Source: Rhodococcus sp. BP22 (GTDB lineage Bacteria > Actinomycetota > Actinomycetes > Mycobacteriales > Mycobacteriaceae). Taken from it: a stretch of 64,000 nucleotides of DNA. The notes beneath the pieces are model-generated. The model had not been told where the DNA came from. It did not search any database and saw only the letters and a list, made by a program, of their open reading frames with translations. This document shows positions 16,609 to 25,782 of this stretch, piece by piece. The stretch's first letter is position 1. Each line of letters begins with the position of its first letter. The position numbers were made by a program, and so were the translations under genes. Where the stretch lies: contig NZ_JACFTB010000002.1 in assembly GCF_014281965.1 (NCBI RefSeq), positions 248,001 to 312,000 on the forward strand, in the 5' to 3' direction.

Positions 16609-17829
16609 TTGTCTGCTCCAGCCGGTCAGCCCTTGGCGAAGGGACAAAACGGTCCGATCACCGTGAACAACGTGGTCGTATCCGTGCAGCTCAGCGCTCC
16701 TGCCGACCTGTCGGCACTTCTGGTAACCGGGGACGGCAAAGTCCGCACCGACGCGGACTTCGTCTTCTTCAATCAGCCGACCGGACCTGGTGTTCGTCTG
16801 GCCCCCGGTGCCGCTGGACAACCCGGACAGTTGTCGATTGCGCTGACCGAGATCCCCGCCGACATCGAACAGATCCGCGCAGTCATCACCCTCGACGACG
16901 CTTCGAGCAGCTTCGGCCGAGCCGCCCCACCGACCGCTCGCATCGCCGACGCGCAGGGCAATGTGTTGTACGAGTACGTCGTCGACGGCCTGAGCAGTGA
17001 GTCCATCGTGATCGCTGTGGAGGTGTACCGACGCTCGGGCACGTGGAAAGTTCGGGCAGTAGGACAGGGCTACTCCGGTGGTTTCGCCGCATTGGTCACC
17101 GACCACGGTGTGTCCGTCGACGATGCTCCCACCGCGCAACCGGCAACCCCGGCTCCTCCCGTACCGACACCACCCGCACCGACACCACCCGCACCGACAC
17201 CACCGCCGTCAGGCCCATCCGAGGTCAGTTTGACGAAAGCCCGTCCGGTCAGCTTGACCAAGGGTCAGAAGGTCACCCTGCGCAAGGACGGTGGCGTCGC
17301 GCTGACGAAGATCCGGATGGGTCTGGGATGGGACCCGGTGGCCGCACCCAAGAAGACCGGCTTCTTCGGCGGTGGCGGACGCAGTGGGGCCATCGACCTG
17401 GACGCGTCGGCGATCATGTTCGCCGGGCGCAACGTGGCAGACGTCGTGTATTACGGCCAGCTGAAGGCCAAGGACGGGTCGATCCTGCATCAGGGCGACA
17501 ACCTGACCGGCGCCGGCGAGGGCGACGACGAGGTAGTGAACGTCGACCTCACTCGTGTTCCCGCGAATGTGACGGCGATCGTGTTCACGGTGACCTCGTA
17601 CCGAGGACAAACTTTCGAGCAGGTCGAGAACGCATTCTGCCGCCTCGTCGACGACACCAACAACGCCGAGCTCGCCCGCTTCACGCTCCAGGGCGGGATG
17701 CCGTTCACCGGCCTCGTCATGGCAAAGGTCTACCGCGAGGGTGGTAACTGGAAGCTTCAGGCAATCGGTGACGGCATCGCCGCCAAGCACGCAGGCGAAG
17801 CCGTTCCGCATCTCGGCAAGTACATCTAG
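16609..17829 (+). CDS. terA: TerA-like protein with two TerD domains
   Basis: 406 residues. The TTG start at 16609 follows AAAGGACACACA. Domain 1 (about 1-170) keeps the TerD shape (DADFVFFNQ, VRAVGQGYSGG) but lacks both calcium motifs. A Pro/Thr/Ala linker (PTPPAPTPPAPTPP, about 184-204) follows. Domain 2 (about 205-406) is complete, with AIDLDASAIMF and GDNLTGAGEGDDE. This degenerate-plus-intact pair matches TerA-type members. Its TAG stop shares CTAG with the stop of the convergent GT87 gene. It likely acts with the TerD protein at 7839 in stress protection. Confidence 0.88.
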   Translation: MSAPAGQPLAKGQNGPITVNNVVVSVQLSAPADLSALLVTGDGKVRTDADFVFFNQPTGPGVRLAPGAAGQPGQLSIALTEIPADIEQIRAVITLDDASSSFGRAAPPTARIADAQGNVLYEYVVDGLSSESIVIAVEVYRRSGTWKVRAVGQGYSGGFAALVTDHGVSVDDAPTAQPATPAPPVPTPPAPTPPAPTPPPSGPSEVSLTKARPVSLTKGQKVTLRKDGGVALTKIRMGLGWDPVAAPKKTGFFGGGGRSGAIDLDASAIMFAGRNVADVVYYGQLKAKDGSILHQGDNLTGAGEGDDEVVNVDLTRVPANVTAIVFTVTSYRGQTFEQVENAFCRLVDDTNNAELARFTLQGGMPFTGLVMAKVYREGGNWKLQAIGDGIAAKHAGEAVPHLGKYI

Positions 17830-19409
17830 TCCACTCGCATGGGCACGGAAACCGCCTGCGGTGCGGTGGTTTTCGTGACCCGATGCGTATCCGGCGCATG
17901 GTCGAGCACTCCGCCCACCGGATCGTCCACCCCGCCCAGTCTCACGAGATCCTCGTCCGGACGATAGATCTGCCGAACTATCAACGCGCACAGTGCGATC
18001 ACGGCAATGTCACGCACGACGACGGTAGCGGTGAACCACTGCTCCGGGACGCCCTTGTCGGCGACACCGAGGTAGTAGTACATCCGGGGGAACCAGACGA
18101 AGGCGTCGATCGCCATCCAGGCCAACAGCACTCTTCGATGCGGTAGCGCGAGCACAGCCAGCGGCACGAGCCACAGTGAGTACTGCGGACTCCACACCTT
18201 GTTGGTCAGCAGGAACCCGGCGACGACGAGGAAGCTCAGCTGCGCCAATCGCGGACGCATCGGAGCATTCATCGCGATGTAGGCGATACCGGCGCACACG
18301 GCAACGAACAGCACCATTGTGACGGTGTTGAGAAACAGCGGTTTGTCACCCGGGTACAAGGTTCCGTCGAATCCACTCCATCCGGTGAACGACGAGATGA
18401 CGTTGTAGATCGAATCCGGGTCGGCAGCGCGCGTGGAGTTGAGCCGAAAGAACTCCGACCATCCGCTCGGAAACAGGAGTGCGATAGGAAGATTGACAGC
18501 CAGCCACGCCCCCAGCGCGGCACCGGCGGTCAGAGACCATTCGCGCATTTTCCCAGCGCGCCAACACAATACGAGCAGCGGGCCGAGGAGAAGCAGGGGA
18601 TACAACTTGGTCGCGCCGCCGAGACCGAGCAGAACACCGGCCAGTACGGGTCGCTTCTTACCCCAAGCCAAGATTCCTACGGCAGCGAAAGCTGTTGCCA
18701 AAGCATCGAAATTGGTGAAACCGTGCACGATGACCAGTGGTGAACCTGCCACGAGGGCCGCATCCCAGATGCGCCGGCCGGCCGACATCGCTGTCGCCCA
18801 GACGGTGACCAACCATGCAAGGGCCAACCCGATCGCGACGACATTGAAGTAGATCACCACCGAGAGCGCCTGCGGCAGCCAGGAGATCGAGCTCCATGCC
18901 TTGGCCACGACCATCGAGCCGTACTGATACATCCCCGACAGGACCGGATACTCCATGTAGCGAATCTGAGTGGTTCCGTCCGCGGCCACTTCTTCCCACG
19001 ACTTCTTGTACGGGAAGGCACCCTGATCCAAGCGCTCTGCGCCGTACAACGGAACTGTGTCGGAATAGCACATTGCAACGTACTGGCGGCTGCCACTCCA
19101 GTCGAGACCGAGCGATCCCTCTGGTCCGTTGGGCGCCTGTTGAATACAGCCGGCCTTGGCGAACCAACCGAAGCTCAGGAACAGCACGGCGAGGAGCAAC
19201 ACCACCCGAAGCGGCGTCAGAAATCGCTGCCGGCCGATCAGTGCGTGCTTCCCCGCCGATCCACCGATGACCGCAGCGAACTCTGCGGTCATCGGGTCGT
19301 TCGCGCCCGGGAGATCTCGGGCTACGTTCGAGGAGCGGTCGGGTGCCAACGGCCCCGGGCTCGCGACGACTTTCCTCGCCCCGGGTTCGATGGCTCTGTC
19401 GTCGCTCAC
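17826..19409 (-). CDS. GT87-type membrane glycosyltransferase beside ponA (Rv0051-like)
   Basis: 527 residues with about ten membrane segments after a polar N terminus of about 60 residues. Conserved blocks are CYSDTVPLYG, YMEYPVLSGMY, ATKLYPLLLLGP and WSPQYSLWLVPLAVL, shared with the paralogue at 3450-4859. By family it is a polyprenyl-phosphosugar-dependent transferase of cell-envelope glycan or lipoglycan synthesis. It starts 9 bases after the ponA stop, in the same orientation, as Rv0051 follows ponA1 in M. tuberculosis. Donor and acceptor are not known. Confidence 0.88.
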   Translation of the reverse strand: MSDDRAIEPGARKVVASPGPLAPDRSSNVARDLPGANDPMTAEFAAVIGGSAGKHALIGRQRFLTPLRVVLLLAVLFLSFGWFAKAGCIQQAPNGPEGSLGLDWSGSRQYVAMCYSDTVPLYGAERLDQGAFPYKKSWEEVAADGTTQIRYMEYPVLSGMYQYGSMVVAKAWSSISWLPQALSVVIYFNVVAIGLALAWLVTVWATAMSAGRRIWDAALVAGSPLVIVHGFTNFDALATAFAAVGILAWGKKRPVLAGVLLGLGGATKLYPLLLLGPLLVLCWRAGKMREWSLTAGAALGAWLAVNLPIALLFPSGWSEFFRLNSTRAADPDSIYNVISSFTGWSGFDGTLYPGDKPLFLNTVTMVLFVAVCAGIAYIAMNAPMRPRLAQLSFLVVAGFLLTNKVWSPQYSLWLVPLAVLALPHRRVLLAWMAIDAFVWFPRMYYYLGVADKGVPEQWFTATVVVRDIAVIALCALIVRQIYRPDEDLVRLGGVDDPVGGVLDHAPDTHRVTKTTAPQAVSVPMRVD

Positions 19410-19418
19410 CCCGTCACG

Positions 19419-22190
19419 TTACCGAGCCGGAGCAGGTTCGAGCTCTTTTTGGGGCGTCTGTGGTGTGGCGGGTTCGGTCGTCTGCGACTGCGCCGGCGCC
19501 GGTGCGAGACCAGGTAGCGGAATCGTCACCCCTGGAAGGATCTCGACCTGGCGCGGTGTGATCACGACGGGCGGCGAAATCTCCGTCGGGATCGGCAACG
19601 TGATCGGCGGTGGTGGCGTCACCACTGCTGCGCTGGGTGGTGTCGTGGACGGGGCTGCGGGAGCGGAGTACTGCGGCACACCGGCCTGACCGGCGATCGG
19701 CTCCGGCGTCGGGAAGGACTCGTTGGACGTTCCTTCCAACGCACCGTCCATAGTGTCCTTCCAGATGTCCGACGGGAGTCCGGAACCGTAGATCGATCCG
19801 CCGTAGCTGTTCTGCAGCGGAAGTCCCTGTTCGGTTCCAACCCATACTGCCGTCGACAGTGACGGGGTGTACCCGACCATCCAGGCATCCTTGTTCTCGC
19901 CGGTGTCGCCGAGTTGCGCAGTGCCAGTCTTCGCGGCGGATTGACGGCCGCCGTCCAGATTGTGGCCCTTGGAGTATCCGGCAATCGGCCGCATCGCAGC
20001 GGTGACGTTGTCCGCAACAGCAGCGGAAGTGACCTGCTCGCCTGCCTCTGCGCCCCGATCCAACAGGACCGTTCCGTCGGCCGTCACGACGCGCTGCACG
20101 AAGTGCGGTGCGTGGTAGACGCCGGACGCAGCGAGCGTCGCATAGGCGGAGGCCATGTCGATCACGCGAGACTGGTACTGGCCGAGCACGATTCCGTTGT
20201 TCGGTCCGGCACCGTTCGGCTCGGTCAACGTGGGACCAACGCCCGGGATTTCCTCGGGAATTCCGAGCTTGTGTGCCATGTCGGCGATCGCCTGCGAACC
20301 GTTGTCCATCGACAACTGCAAGCGGTAGAAGCTCGTGTTGAGAGAGCGTTTGAGCGCCTCTGCAATGGTGCACGTTCCGCAGGATTCGCCCTCGACGTTG
20401 CTGATGGGGATGCCGTTGACGGTAAGCGGTGAGCTGTCGAACATCTGCGAAAGCGGAATACCCTGATCCAGTGCCGCCGCAAGGCCGAAGACCTTGAACG
20501 AGGACCCCGTCTGCAGGCCCGACTGGGCGAAGTCGAATCCGCCGCCGTCCGAGCCGCCGTAGTAAGACTTGACCGCACCCGTGCGTGGGTCGATCGAAAC
20601 GGACGCCGCGCGCAGCTCGGAGGGCTCGCCCTCCATGTTCGAATCGACCGCATCGATCACTGCAGCCTGCGCCACCGGATCGATCGTCGTGGTGATCTGC
20701 AATCCCTCGGTGTTGAGGTCCTGCTCACTGACGCCCGCCGCGGACAATTCACGCAGGACCTGGGACTTGATCAGCCCGTTGGGGCCGGAGTCACTGTCAC
20801 CGGCGTCGGCCTGCGCACCTGGAATCCACCGTGGATACTGCATCTCCGCACGCTGCGCCTGCTCCAGGCTGCCCTGCGCGACCATGCCGTCGAGCACGTA
20901 GTTCCACCGAGTCTGAGCTCCGGTCGGGTTGAACTCGGGGTCGAGGTTCGACGGCTGCTGGATGGTGGCCGCCAGCATGGCACCTTCTTCGACGGTCAAC
21001 TGATCGACCGGCTTGTCGAAATACGCCGTCGACGCGGCCGCGATGCCGTACGCACCTCGGCCGAAGTAGATCGTGTTCAGGTATGCAGCCAGGATGTCGT
21101 CCTTGGACCACTGACGAGCCATCTTCGATGAGATGACCAGCTCACGCATCTTTCGTGTCAAGCTGCGTTCGGATCCGACGAGGGCATTCTTGACGTACTG
21201 CTGGGTGATGGTCGAGCCACCGCCTGCACTGTCGCGTCCGAGAACGTTGTCACGCAATGCGCGTCCGAATCCGGTGACCGAGAAGCCGGGATTCGAATAG
21301 AAATCCCTGTCCTCCGCTGACAGCACTGCGTTTCGCACGTGCAACGGCACCTGCTCGATCGAGACATCGGTGCGATTGCCCTCGGGGGGCACGACCTTAC
21401 CGAGCACACTCGAACCATCGGACGCCAGAATGGTGGCGACCTGGTTGGTCTTGATGTCACCCGGGCGTGGGACGTCCTCGACCGTGTAGGCGACCATGAA
21501 CGTCAGAATCGGAATGATCATCCCCAACGCGATCAGCGCGTACAGCGTTCGACGGGCGACCCGCCACTTGGACTTCTTCTTCGTGTTCGCGGCGGAACCT
21601 CTCTCGGGCGGTTCGGGCGGTTCGTTGCCCGAGGAACGTGGGGGCGGGTTGTCCGGCGGTCCGGTCGGTGGAAGCCCACCGGCACCGCGCGCAATGGGCG
21701 GACCCGTTTCAGGGCCGCGATTGGGCAGCGGAGGGCGCCCGGGCAGTGGACCAGCCGGGCCGTTGCCCGTAGGTGGACGGCCTGTCGGTGGACGGCCTGC
21801 GGGTGGACCGCTCGTCGGTCGGCCCGCTTGCGAAGGCCCGCCCGGTACGGGTCGACCGGCCTGCGGCTGGGGGCCCTGTGGTCGTAGCGGCGGACCCTGT
21901 TGGCCTCCTGGCGGCGGACCCTGCGGCCGACCCGGAGGCGGACCCTGCGGCCGACCCGGGGGCGGACCCTGCGGCCGACCCGCGGGCGGTCCTTGCGGAC
22001 GACCCGGAGGCGGACCCTGCGGTCGACCCGGAGGCGGACCCAGTGGTCGACCCTGCGCGTCCCGTCGAACACCGGGAGGTGGGCCCATGGGAGGACGGCC
22101 GGGAGGCGGGCCGCCTGCGCCGGGGGTGTTGTCGCTGCCGCCAGGTGTGTTGTCGCTGCCACCAGGCGTGTTGTCGTAGGGGGAACTCAC
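19419..22190 (-). CDS. ponA: Bifunctional class A penicillin-binding protein PonA
   Basis: About 923 residues from GTG 22190, chosen because GGAG lies 8 bases upstream; the open frame runs to 22340. An N-terminal cytoplasmic tail of about 190 residues is made of Pro/Gly/Arg repeats (GPPPGRPQ units). One membrane segment follows. The glycosyltransferase domain has EDRDFYSNPG (about 291) and GGSTITQQYVKN (about 323). The transpeptidase domain has SSFK (about 562), SLN (about 617) and KTGTAQ (about 753). The C-terminal tail is Pro/Thr-rich, as in mycobacterial PonA1. It polymerises and cross-links peptidoglycan at the outer membrane face. It is followed 9 bases later by the GT87 gene. Confidence 0.96.
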   Translation of the reverse strand: MSSPYDNTPGGSDNTPGGSDNTPGAGGPPPGRPPMGPPPGVRRDAQGRPLGPPPGRPQGPPPGRPQGPPAGRPQGPPPGRPQGPPPGRPQGPPPGGQQGPPLRPQGPQPQAGRPVPGGPSQAGRPTSGPPAGRPPTGRPPTGNGPAGPLPGRPPLPNRGPETGPPIARGAGGLPPTGPPDNPPPRSSGNEPPEPPERGSAANTKKKSKWRVARRTLYALIALGMIIPILTFMVAYTVEDVPRPGDIKTNQVATILASDGSSVLGKVVPPEGNRTDVSIEQVPLHVRNAVLSAEDRDFYSNPGFSVTGFGRALRDNVLGRDSAGGGSTITQQYVKNALVGSERSLTRKMRELVISSKMARQWSKDDILAAYLNTIYFGRGAYGIAAASTAYFDKPVDQLTVEEGAMLAATIQQPSNLDPEFNPTGAQTRWNYVLDGMVAQGSLEQAQRAEMQYPRWIPGAQADAGDSDSGPNGLIKSQVLRELSAAGVSEQDLNTEGLQITTTIDPVAQAAVIDAVDSNMEGEPSELRAASVSIDPRTGAVKSYYGGSDGGGFDFAQSGLQTGSSFKVFGLAAALDQGIPLSQMFDSSPLTVNGIPISNVEGESCGTCTIAEALKRSLNTSFYRLQLSMDNGSQAIADMAHKLGIPEEIPGVGPTLTEPNGAGPNNGIVLGQYQSRVIDMASAYATLAASGVYHAPHFVQRVVTADGTVLLDRGAEAGEQVTSAAVADNVTAAMRPIAGYSKGHNLDGGRQSAAKTGTAQLGDTGENKDAWMVGYTPSLSTAVWVGTEQGLPLQNSYGGSIYGSGLPSDIWKDTMDGALEGTSNESFPTPEPIAGQAGVPQYSAPAAPSTTPPSAAVVTPPPPITLPIPTEISPPVVITPRQVEILPGVTIPLPGLAPAPAQSQTTEPATPQTPQKELEPAPAR

Positions 22191-22260
22191 GTACAGGTCT
22201 CCAGTGGTTGCGGCTGGCACATCCGTATGCCGACCGGGGTTGTCAGCGACGCGATGTGTG

Positions 22261-22692
22261 TCACTCGCTCGCTGTTCGACGGTTCGGTTCGCGAGATCCC
22301 GATCGGGGCCGTCGCGGTTGCTTCGGGGTGGGAACTGCACCTAGTACATAGGACTGAACCAGGTGATTCCAACTGCAGGAACGACAGACTTCCACGACGT
22401 GAACCGAGAACTCCTCCTGCGTCGCCGCAAGGCGAACGAGTTCGTCAGCTGTGCGCGCCGAACCCGAGAGTGTCCCCAGCTTCTCGCCGAACACCCACGA
22501 GACGAGGGTGAGCTGCTCCTTGCGGCAGATCGGGCATGCGACGTCGCTACCGCGGCCGTGGAACTTGGCCGCACGCAGTAGATAGGGATCGGCATCACAC
22601 ACTGCGGCCACGCCGGTCCTGCCCGAATACACCTCGGCGAGCAGTGACCGTCGCTGAAGGGCGTAGTCCACCACCTGTCGCTGAAGTCGCAC
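22261..22692 (-). CDS. DUF5318 zinc-ribbon protein (Rv0049-like)
   Basis: About 143 residues starting at GTG 22692 (MRLQRQVVDYALQRR); the frame is open a little further to 22722. It has a CPIC...CRSC zinc-ribbon set around residues 52-110, and the block ADPYLLRAAKFHGR. From memory this is the conserved Rv0049-type protein that precedes ponA1 in mycobacteria; its function is unknown. The Arg-rich C terminus (PRRPRSGSREPNRR) is probably disordered. It lies upstream of ponA in the same orientation and divergent from the padR-like gene. Confidence 0.85.
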   Translation of the reverse strand: MRLQRQVVDYALQRRSLLAEVYSGRTGVAAVCDADPYLLRAAKFHGRGSDVACPICRKEQLTLVSWVFGEKLGTLSGSARTADELVRLAATQEEFSVHVVEVCRSCSWNHLVQSYVLGAVPTPKQPRRPRSGSREPNRRTASE

Positions 22693-22885
22693 GAGGACCA
22701 GAGTACGTGCGGCGCCAGACACGCGAACCGGGCATCCCGACTCTTATGCGACAACGACGAGCAATCTCTCGCTGAAATTGACTCCGCCCACGAGGCTTCA
22801 CCTGTGCCGAAGCGTTTACCTGTGGCGATGCGCACAGGTCTCGCGGGCGACCTTCGAGCTGCATTTCGGCGAACCAGCGGCACGG

Positions 22886-22925
22886 ATATGTCGACGCATA
22901 TATCGGCTCGATACATTCTGTGTAT
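22886..22925. promoter_or_regulatory. Two adjacent palindromes, candidate PadR operator
   Basis: ATATG-N6-CATAT (22886-22901) and ATACA-N5-TGTAT (22911-22925) are both perfect inverted repeats of the AT-rich type bound by PadR-family repressors. They lie 56-96 bases upstream of the PadR gene and would control the padR-ino1 operon by autoregulation. Confidence 0.5.
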
Positions 22926-22981
22926 ATGCTTGGGAATCGCATCAGCAAATTGCGGTACAGACATCAGAGGAGGAGGGTCGC

Positions 22982-23569
22982 ATGCTCGAACTCGCAATCC
23001 TCGGTTTGCTCCTCGAAGCACCGATGCACGGATACGAACTCCGCAAGCGTCTGACCGGACTCCTCGGTGCATTTCGAGCCTTCTCGTACGGCTCGTTGTA
23101 TCCAGCCTTACGCCGCCTGCAGGCGGACGGGTTGATTGCCGAGGATGCGGGGCCGGACACCCTCGTGAAACGTCGGGCACGGCGTGTGTACGAGCTCACT
23201 CCGCAAGGTAAGAAGCGCTTTGCAGAGTTGGTTGCCGACACCGGACCACAGAACTACACCGACGACGGATTCGGCGTTCACCTCGCCTTCTTCAGTCGCA
23301 CACCGGCAGAAGCCCGGGTGCGCATCCTCGAAGGCAGGCGACGTCAGGTCGAGGAGCGCCGTGAAGGACTCCGCGACGCCGTGGGGCGAGCCAACGGGAC
23401 GCTCGACCGGTACACCAGTCAGCTTCACCAACTCGGCCTCGAATCGAGCGATCGCGAAGTGCGGTGGCTCAACGAAGTAATCGCAGCCGAGCAGGCGGGC
23501 CCGTCCGCCACCTCCACCACGAATCCGAACAATGTTTCCAAGACAGAAGGAGAACCCGACCATGGGTGA
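22982..23569 (+). CDS. PadR-family transcriptional regulator (Rv0047c-like)
   Basis: About 195 residues. The winged-helix domain is typical: [19 protein letters not shown], then [19 protein letters not shown], and [18 protein letters not shown] in the wing. A C-terminal helical dimerisation domain (about 90-180, [17 protein letters not shown]) follows. The start at 22982 follows GAGGAGG. Its stop lies inside the beginning of ino1 (ATGGGTGA overlap), so the two are coupled. It probably represses the operon, possibly through the palindromes at 22886-22925; the ligand is unknown. Confidence 0.92.
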   Translation: MLELAILGLLLEAPMHGYELRKRLTGLLGAFRAFSYGSLYPALRRLQADGLIAEDAGPDTLVKRRARRVYELTPQGKKRFAELVADTGPQNYTDDGFGVHLAFFSRTPAEARVRILEGRRRQVEERREGLRDAVGRANGTLDRYTSQLHQLGLESSDREVRWLNEVIAAEQAGPSATSTTNPNNVSKTEGEPDHG

Positions 23570-24644
23570 GAACAGCAACGCCATCCGCGTGGCCATTGTG
23601 GGTGTGGGCAACTGCGCCTCATCCCTGGTCCAGGGCGTGGAGTACTACAGGAATGCCGACGAGAACACCACCGTTCCCGGCCTCATGCACGTCAAGTTCG
23701 GCAAGTACCACGTCCGCGACGTCGAGTTCGTCGCTGCGTTCGACGTAGACGCCAAGAAGGTCGGCTTCGATCTCTCCGACGCGATCTTCTCCAGCGAGAA
23801 CAACACGATCAAGATCGCCGACGTGCCGCCGAAGAACGTTCAGGTACTGCGCGGACCGACCCTCGACGGACTCGGCAAGTACTACCGCGAGACCATCACC
23901 GAGGCCGACGCCGAAGCAGTCGACGTTGCCCAGGCCCTCCGCGACGCGAAGGTCGACGTCCTCGTCTCCTACCTTCCCGTCGGATCCGAAGAAGCCGACA
24001 AGTTCTACGCGCAGGCATCGATCGACGCAGGCGTCGCATTCGTCAACGCTCTCCCCGTCTTCATCGCCAGCGACCCCGTCTGGGCCAAGAAGTTCGAAGA
24101 CGCGGGCGTCCCCATCGTCGGCGACGACATCAAGAGCCAGGTCGGCGCCACCATCACGCACCGCGTCATGGCAAAGCTGTTCGAAGATCGCGGCGTCCAG
24201 CTCGACCGGACCATGCAGCTCAACGTCGGCGGCAACATGGACTTCCTCAACATGCTCGAGCGCACCCGCCTCGAGTCGAAGAAGATCTCCAAGACCCAGG
24301 CCGTAACGTCGAACCTCCAGAAGGAGTTCAACGCCAAGGACGTTCACATCGGACCTTCGGATCACGTCGGCTGGCTCGACGACCGCAAGTGGGCCTACGT
24401 TCGCCTCGAAGGCCGCGCCTTCGGCGACGTGCCACTGAGCCTGGAATACAAGCTCGAGGTATGGGACTCGCCCAACTCGGCCGGCGTCATCATCGATGCG
24501 GTTCGCGCAGCGAAGATCGCCCTCGATCGTGGCATCGGCGGACCGGTCATCCCGGCGTCTGCTTACCTGATGAAGAGCCCGCCCAAGCAGCTTGCCGACG
24601 ACATCGCGCGCACGCAGCTCGAAGCGTTCATCATCGACGCGTAA
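23562..24644 (+). CDS. ino1: Inositol-1-phosphate synthase
   Basis: 360 residues. It converts glucose-6-phosphate to inositol-1-phosphate with NAD, the first step to phosphatidylinositol, lipomannan and mycothiol. The NAD-binding motif is [16 protein letters not shown] (about 10-25); [29 protein letters not shown] and [12 protein letters not shown] form the active site. ATG 23562 follows AGAAGGAG. It overlaps the end of the PadR gene and is followed by a strong hairpin. Gene order matches Rv0047c-Rv0046c of mycobacteria. Confidence 0.97.
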   Translation: MGENSNAIRVAIVGVGNCASSLVQGVEYYRNADENTTVPGLMHVKFGKYHVRDVEFVAAFDVDAKKVGFDLSDAIFSSENNTIKIADVPPKNVQVLRGPTLDGLGKYYRETITEADAEAVDVAQALRDAKVDVLVSYLPVGSEEADKFYAQASIDAGVAFVNALPVFIASDPVWAKKFEDAGVPIVGDDIKSQVGATITHRVMAKLFEDRGVQLDRTMQLNVGGNMDFLNMLERTRLESKKISKTQAVTSNLQKEFNAKDVHIGPSDHVGWLDDRKWAYVRLEGRAFGDVPLSLEYKLEVWDSPNSAGVIIDAVRAAKIALDRGIGGPVIPASAYLMKSPPKQLADDIARTQLEAFIIDA

Positions 24645-24658
24645 TCAGCTTCACTTCC

Positions 24659-24709
24659 TGCCCGGGTGCGCATGGTCGGTCTCAACTGACGACCATGCGC
24701 ACCCGGGCA
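24659..24709 (+). terminator. Hairpin terminator after ino1
   Basis: A perfect 20-bp stem (24659-24678 with 24690-24709) with an 11-base loop lies 14 bases after the ino1 stop. No U-run follows, as is common in actinobacteria. It is nearly symmetrical, so it could also stop the convergent sugar-transporter operon. Confidence 0.85.
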
Positions 24710-24766
24710 GAATGCTGTGTAGTGGAAGATTTCACCGCCCACGAACCTCGGGCAGGAGCGAAGATC

Positions 24767-24949
24767 CTAGCGTGGGACCTTCAGCTTGCGGATGACGAAG
24801 GCAAGGGCGACAAGCAGTCCGAGTAGGACGACCGACGCCCATACGCTCGGATCGCCACCGACGATGCCTGCTACTGCAGCCACGAACGCCATCAGCGCGA
24901 AGAACCCCAGAATGCCCGCCAGCATTTGGAGATGATCGCCCGCTGTCAC
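24767..24949 (-). CDS. Small membrane protein coupled to the sugar permease
   Basis: 60 residues. The GTG start overlaps the permease stop (GTGA at 24946-24949), with GGAG 8 bases upstream. It has two hydrophobic helices, MLAGILGFFALMAFVAAVAG and SVVLLGLLVALAFVI, and a basic end RKLKVPR. It is the last gene of the lpqY-sugAB-like operon, in the position where an ATPase gene would be expected. No family recognised; it could stabilise or regulate the permease complex. Confidence 0.72.
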   Translation of the reverse strand: MTAGDHLQMLAGILGFFALMAFVAAVAGIVGGDPSVWASVVLLGLLVALAFVIRKLKVPR

Positions 24950-25782
24950 GACTTGACTCCGCCTGCAGTCAGGCCGGAGATGATGCGACGTTGGAACAGC
25001 AGCACCATGATCACCAGCGGGATCGCGACGATGGTGCCTGCCGCCATGATCGCCGCGTACGGAACCACATGCGGGTCGTTGCCGGAGAACCGAGCAATGG
25101 CCACCGTCACTGGTTCGGTCTTGTCGCTGGAGAGCTGACTTGCCAAAAGATATTCGTTGACTGCCGCGATGAAGGCCAGGATGGCAGTGGTGAACAATGC
25201 CGGTGCTGCGAGAGGCAACATGACCAGCCGGAACGCCTGAAAGCGTCCTGCGCCGTCGATACGGGCGGCTTCTTCGAGCTCCCAAGGCAATTCGGCGAAG
25301 AACGCGGCCAGGGTGTAAATGGTCAGCGGCAACACGAACGAAATGTTCGGGATGATCATCGCCTGGTAGGTACCGATCCACCCGATGTCGGTGAAGAATT
25401 GAAACAGCGGCGTCACCAATGCCACAACCGGGAACATCGAGGCGCCGAGCACGATACCGACGACGATGTACTTGAACCGAAAGTCGATCCGCGAGAGCGC
25501 ATACGCGGAAAAAATGCCGATGACAAGCGCAACGAGAGTGGTTGCACCGCCGATGATCAGACTGTTGATCACTGCTCGAATGAAGTTGTTGCCGTTGCTC
25601 GTCGACAACGCGTTGGAGAAGTTCTCCATCGTCACATGCGTCGGCCACGGCGTCGTATCGAAGGTGTAGCGCGGATCTCGTAGCGCGGTCACCACCATCC
25701 AGTAGAACGGTGCCAGGCCCCAGATCAGGATGATCGCCACGCCGAGATAGATGCGAGCGGTTTTCATCGCAGTACTCTTCAT
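24946..25782 (-). CDS. Sugar ABC transporter permease (SugB/MalG type)
   Basis: 278 residues with six membrane segments. The EAA loop that docks to the ATPase is EAARIDGAGRFQAFRLVMLP (about residues 170-189). It forms the translocation pore with the upstream permease, which it overlaps by ATGA (25779-25782). By family and by the LpqY-like binding protein it probably imports trehalose or a related disaccharide. The operon order (binding protein, permease, permease) matches lpqY-sugA-sugB. Confidence 0.92.
   Translation of the reverse strand: MKSTAMKTARIYLGVAIILIWGLAPFYWMVVTALRDPRYTFDTTPWPTHVTMENFSNALSTSNGNNFIRAVINSLIIGGATTLVALVIGIFSAYALSRIDFRFKYIVVGIVLGASMFPVVALVTPLFQFFTDIGWIGTYQAMIIPNISFVLPLTIYTLAAFFAELPWELEEAARIDGAGRFQAFRLVMLPLAAPALFTTAILAFIAAVNEYLLASQLSSDKTEPVTVAIARFSGNDPHVVPYAAIMAAGTIVAIPLVIMVLLFQRRIISGLTAGGVKS

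Noticed and set aside
23532-23561. Upstream ATG of ino1
   Set aside because: It gives ten extra residues ([10 protein letters not shown]) without a ribosome binding site; ATG 23562 has AGAAGGAG at the right distance and matches the family start.
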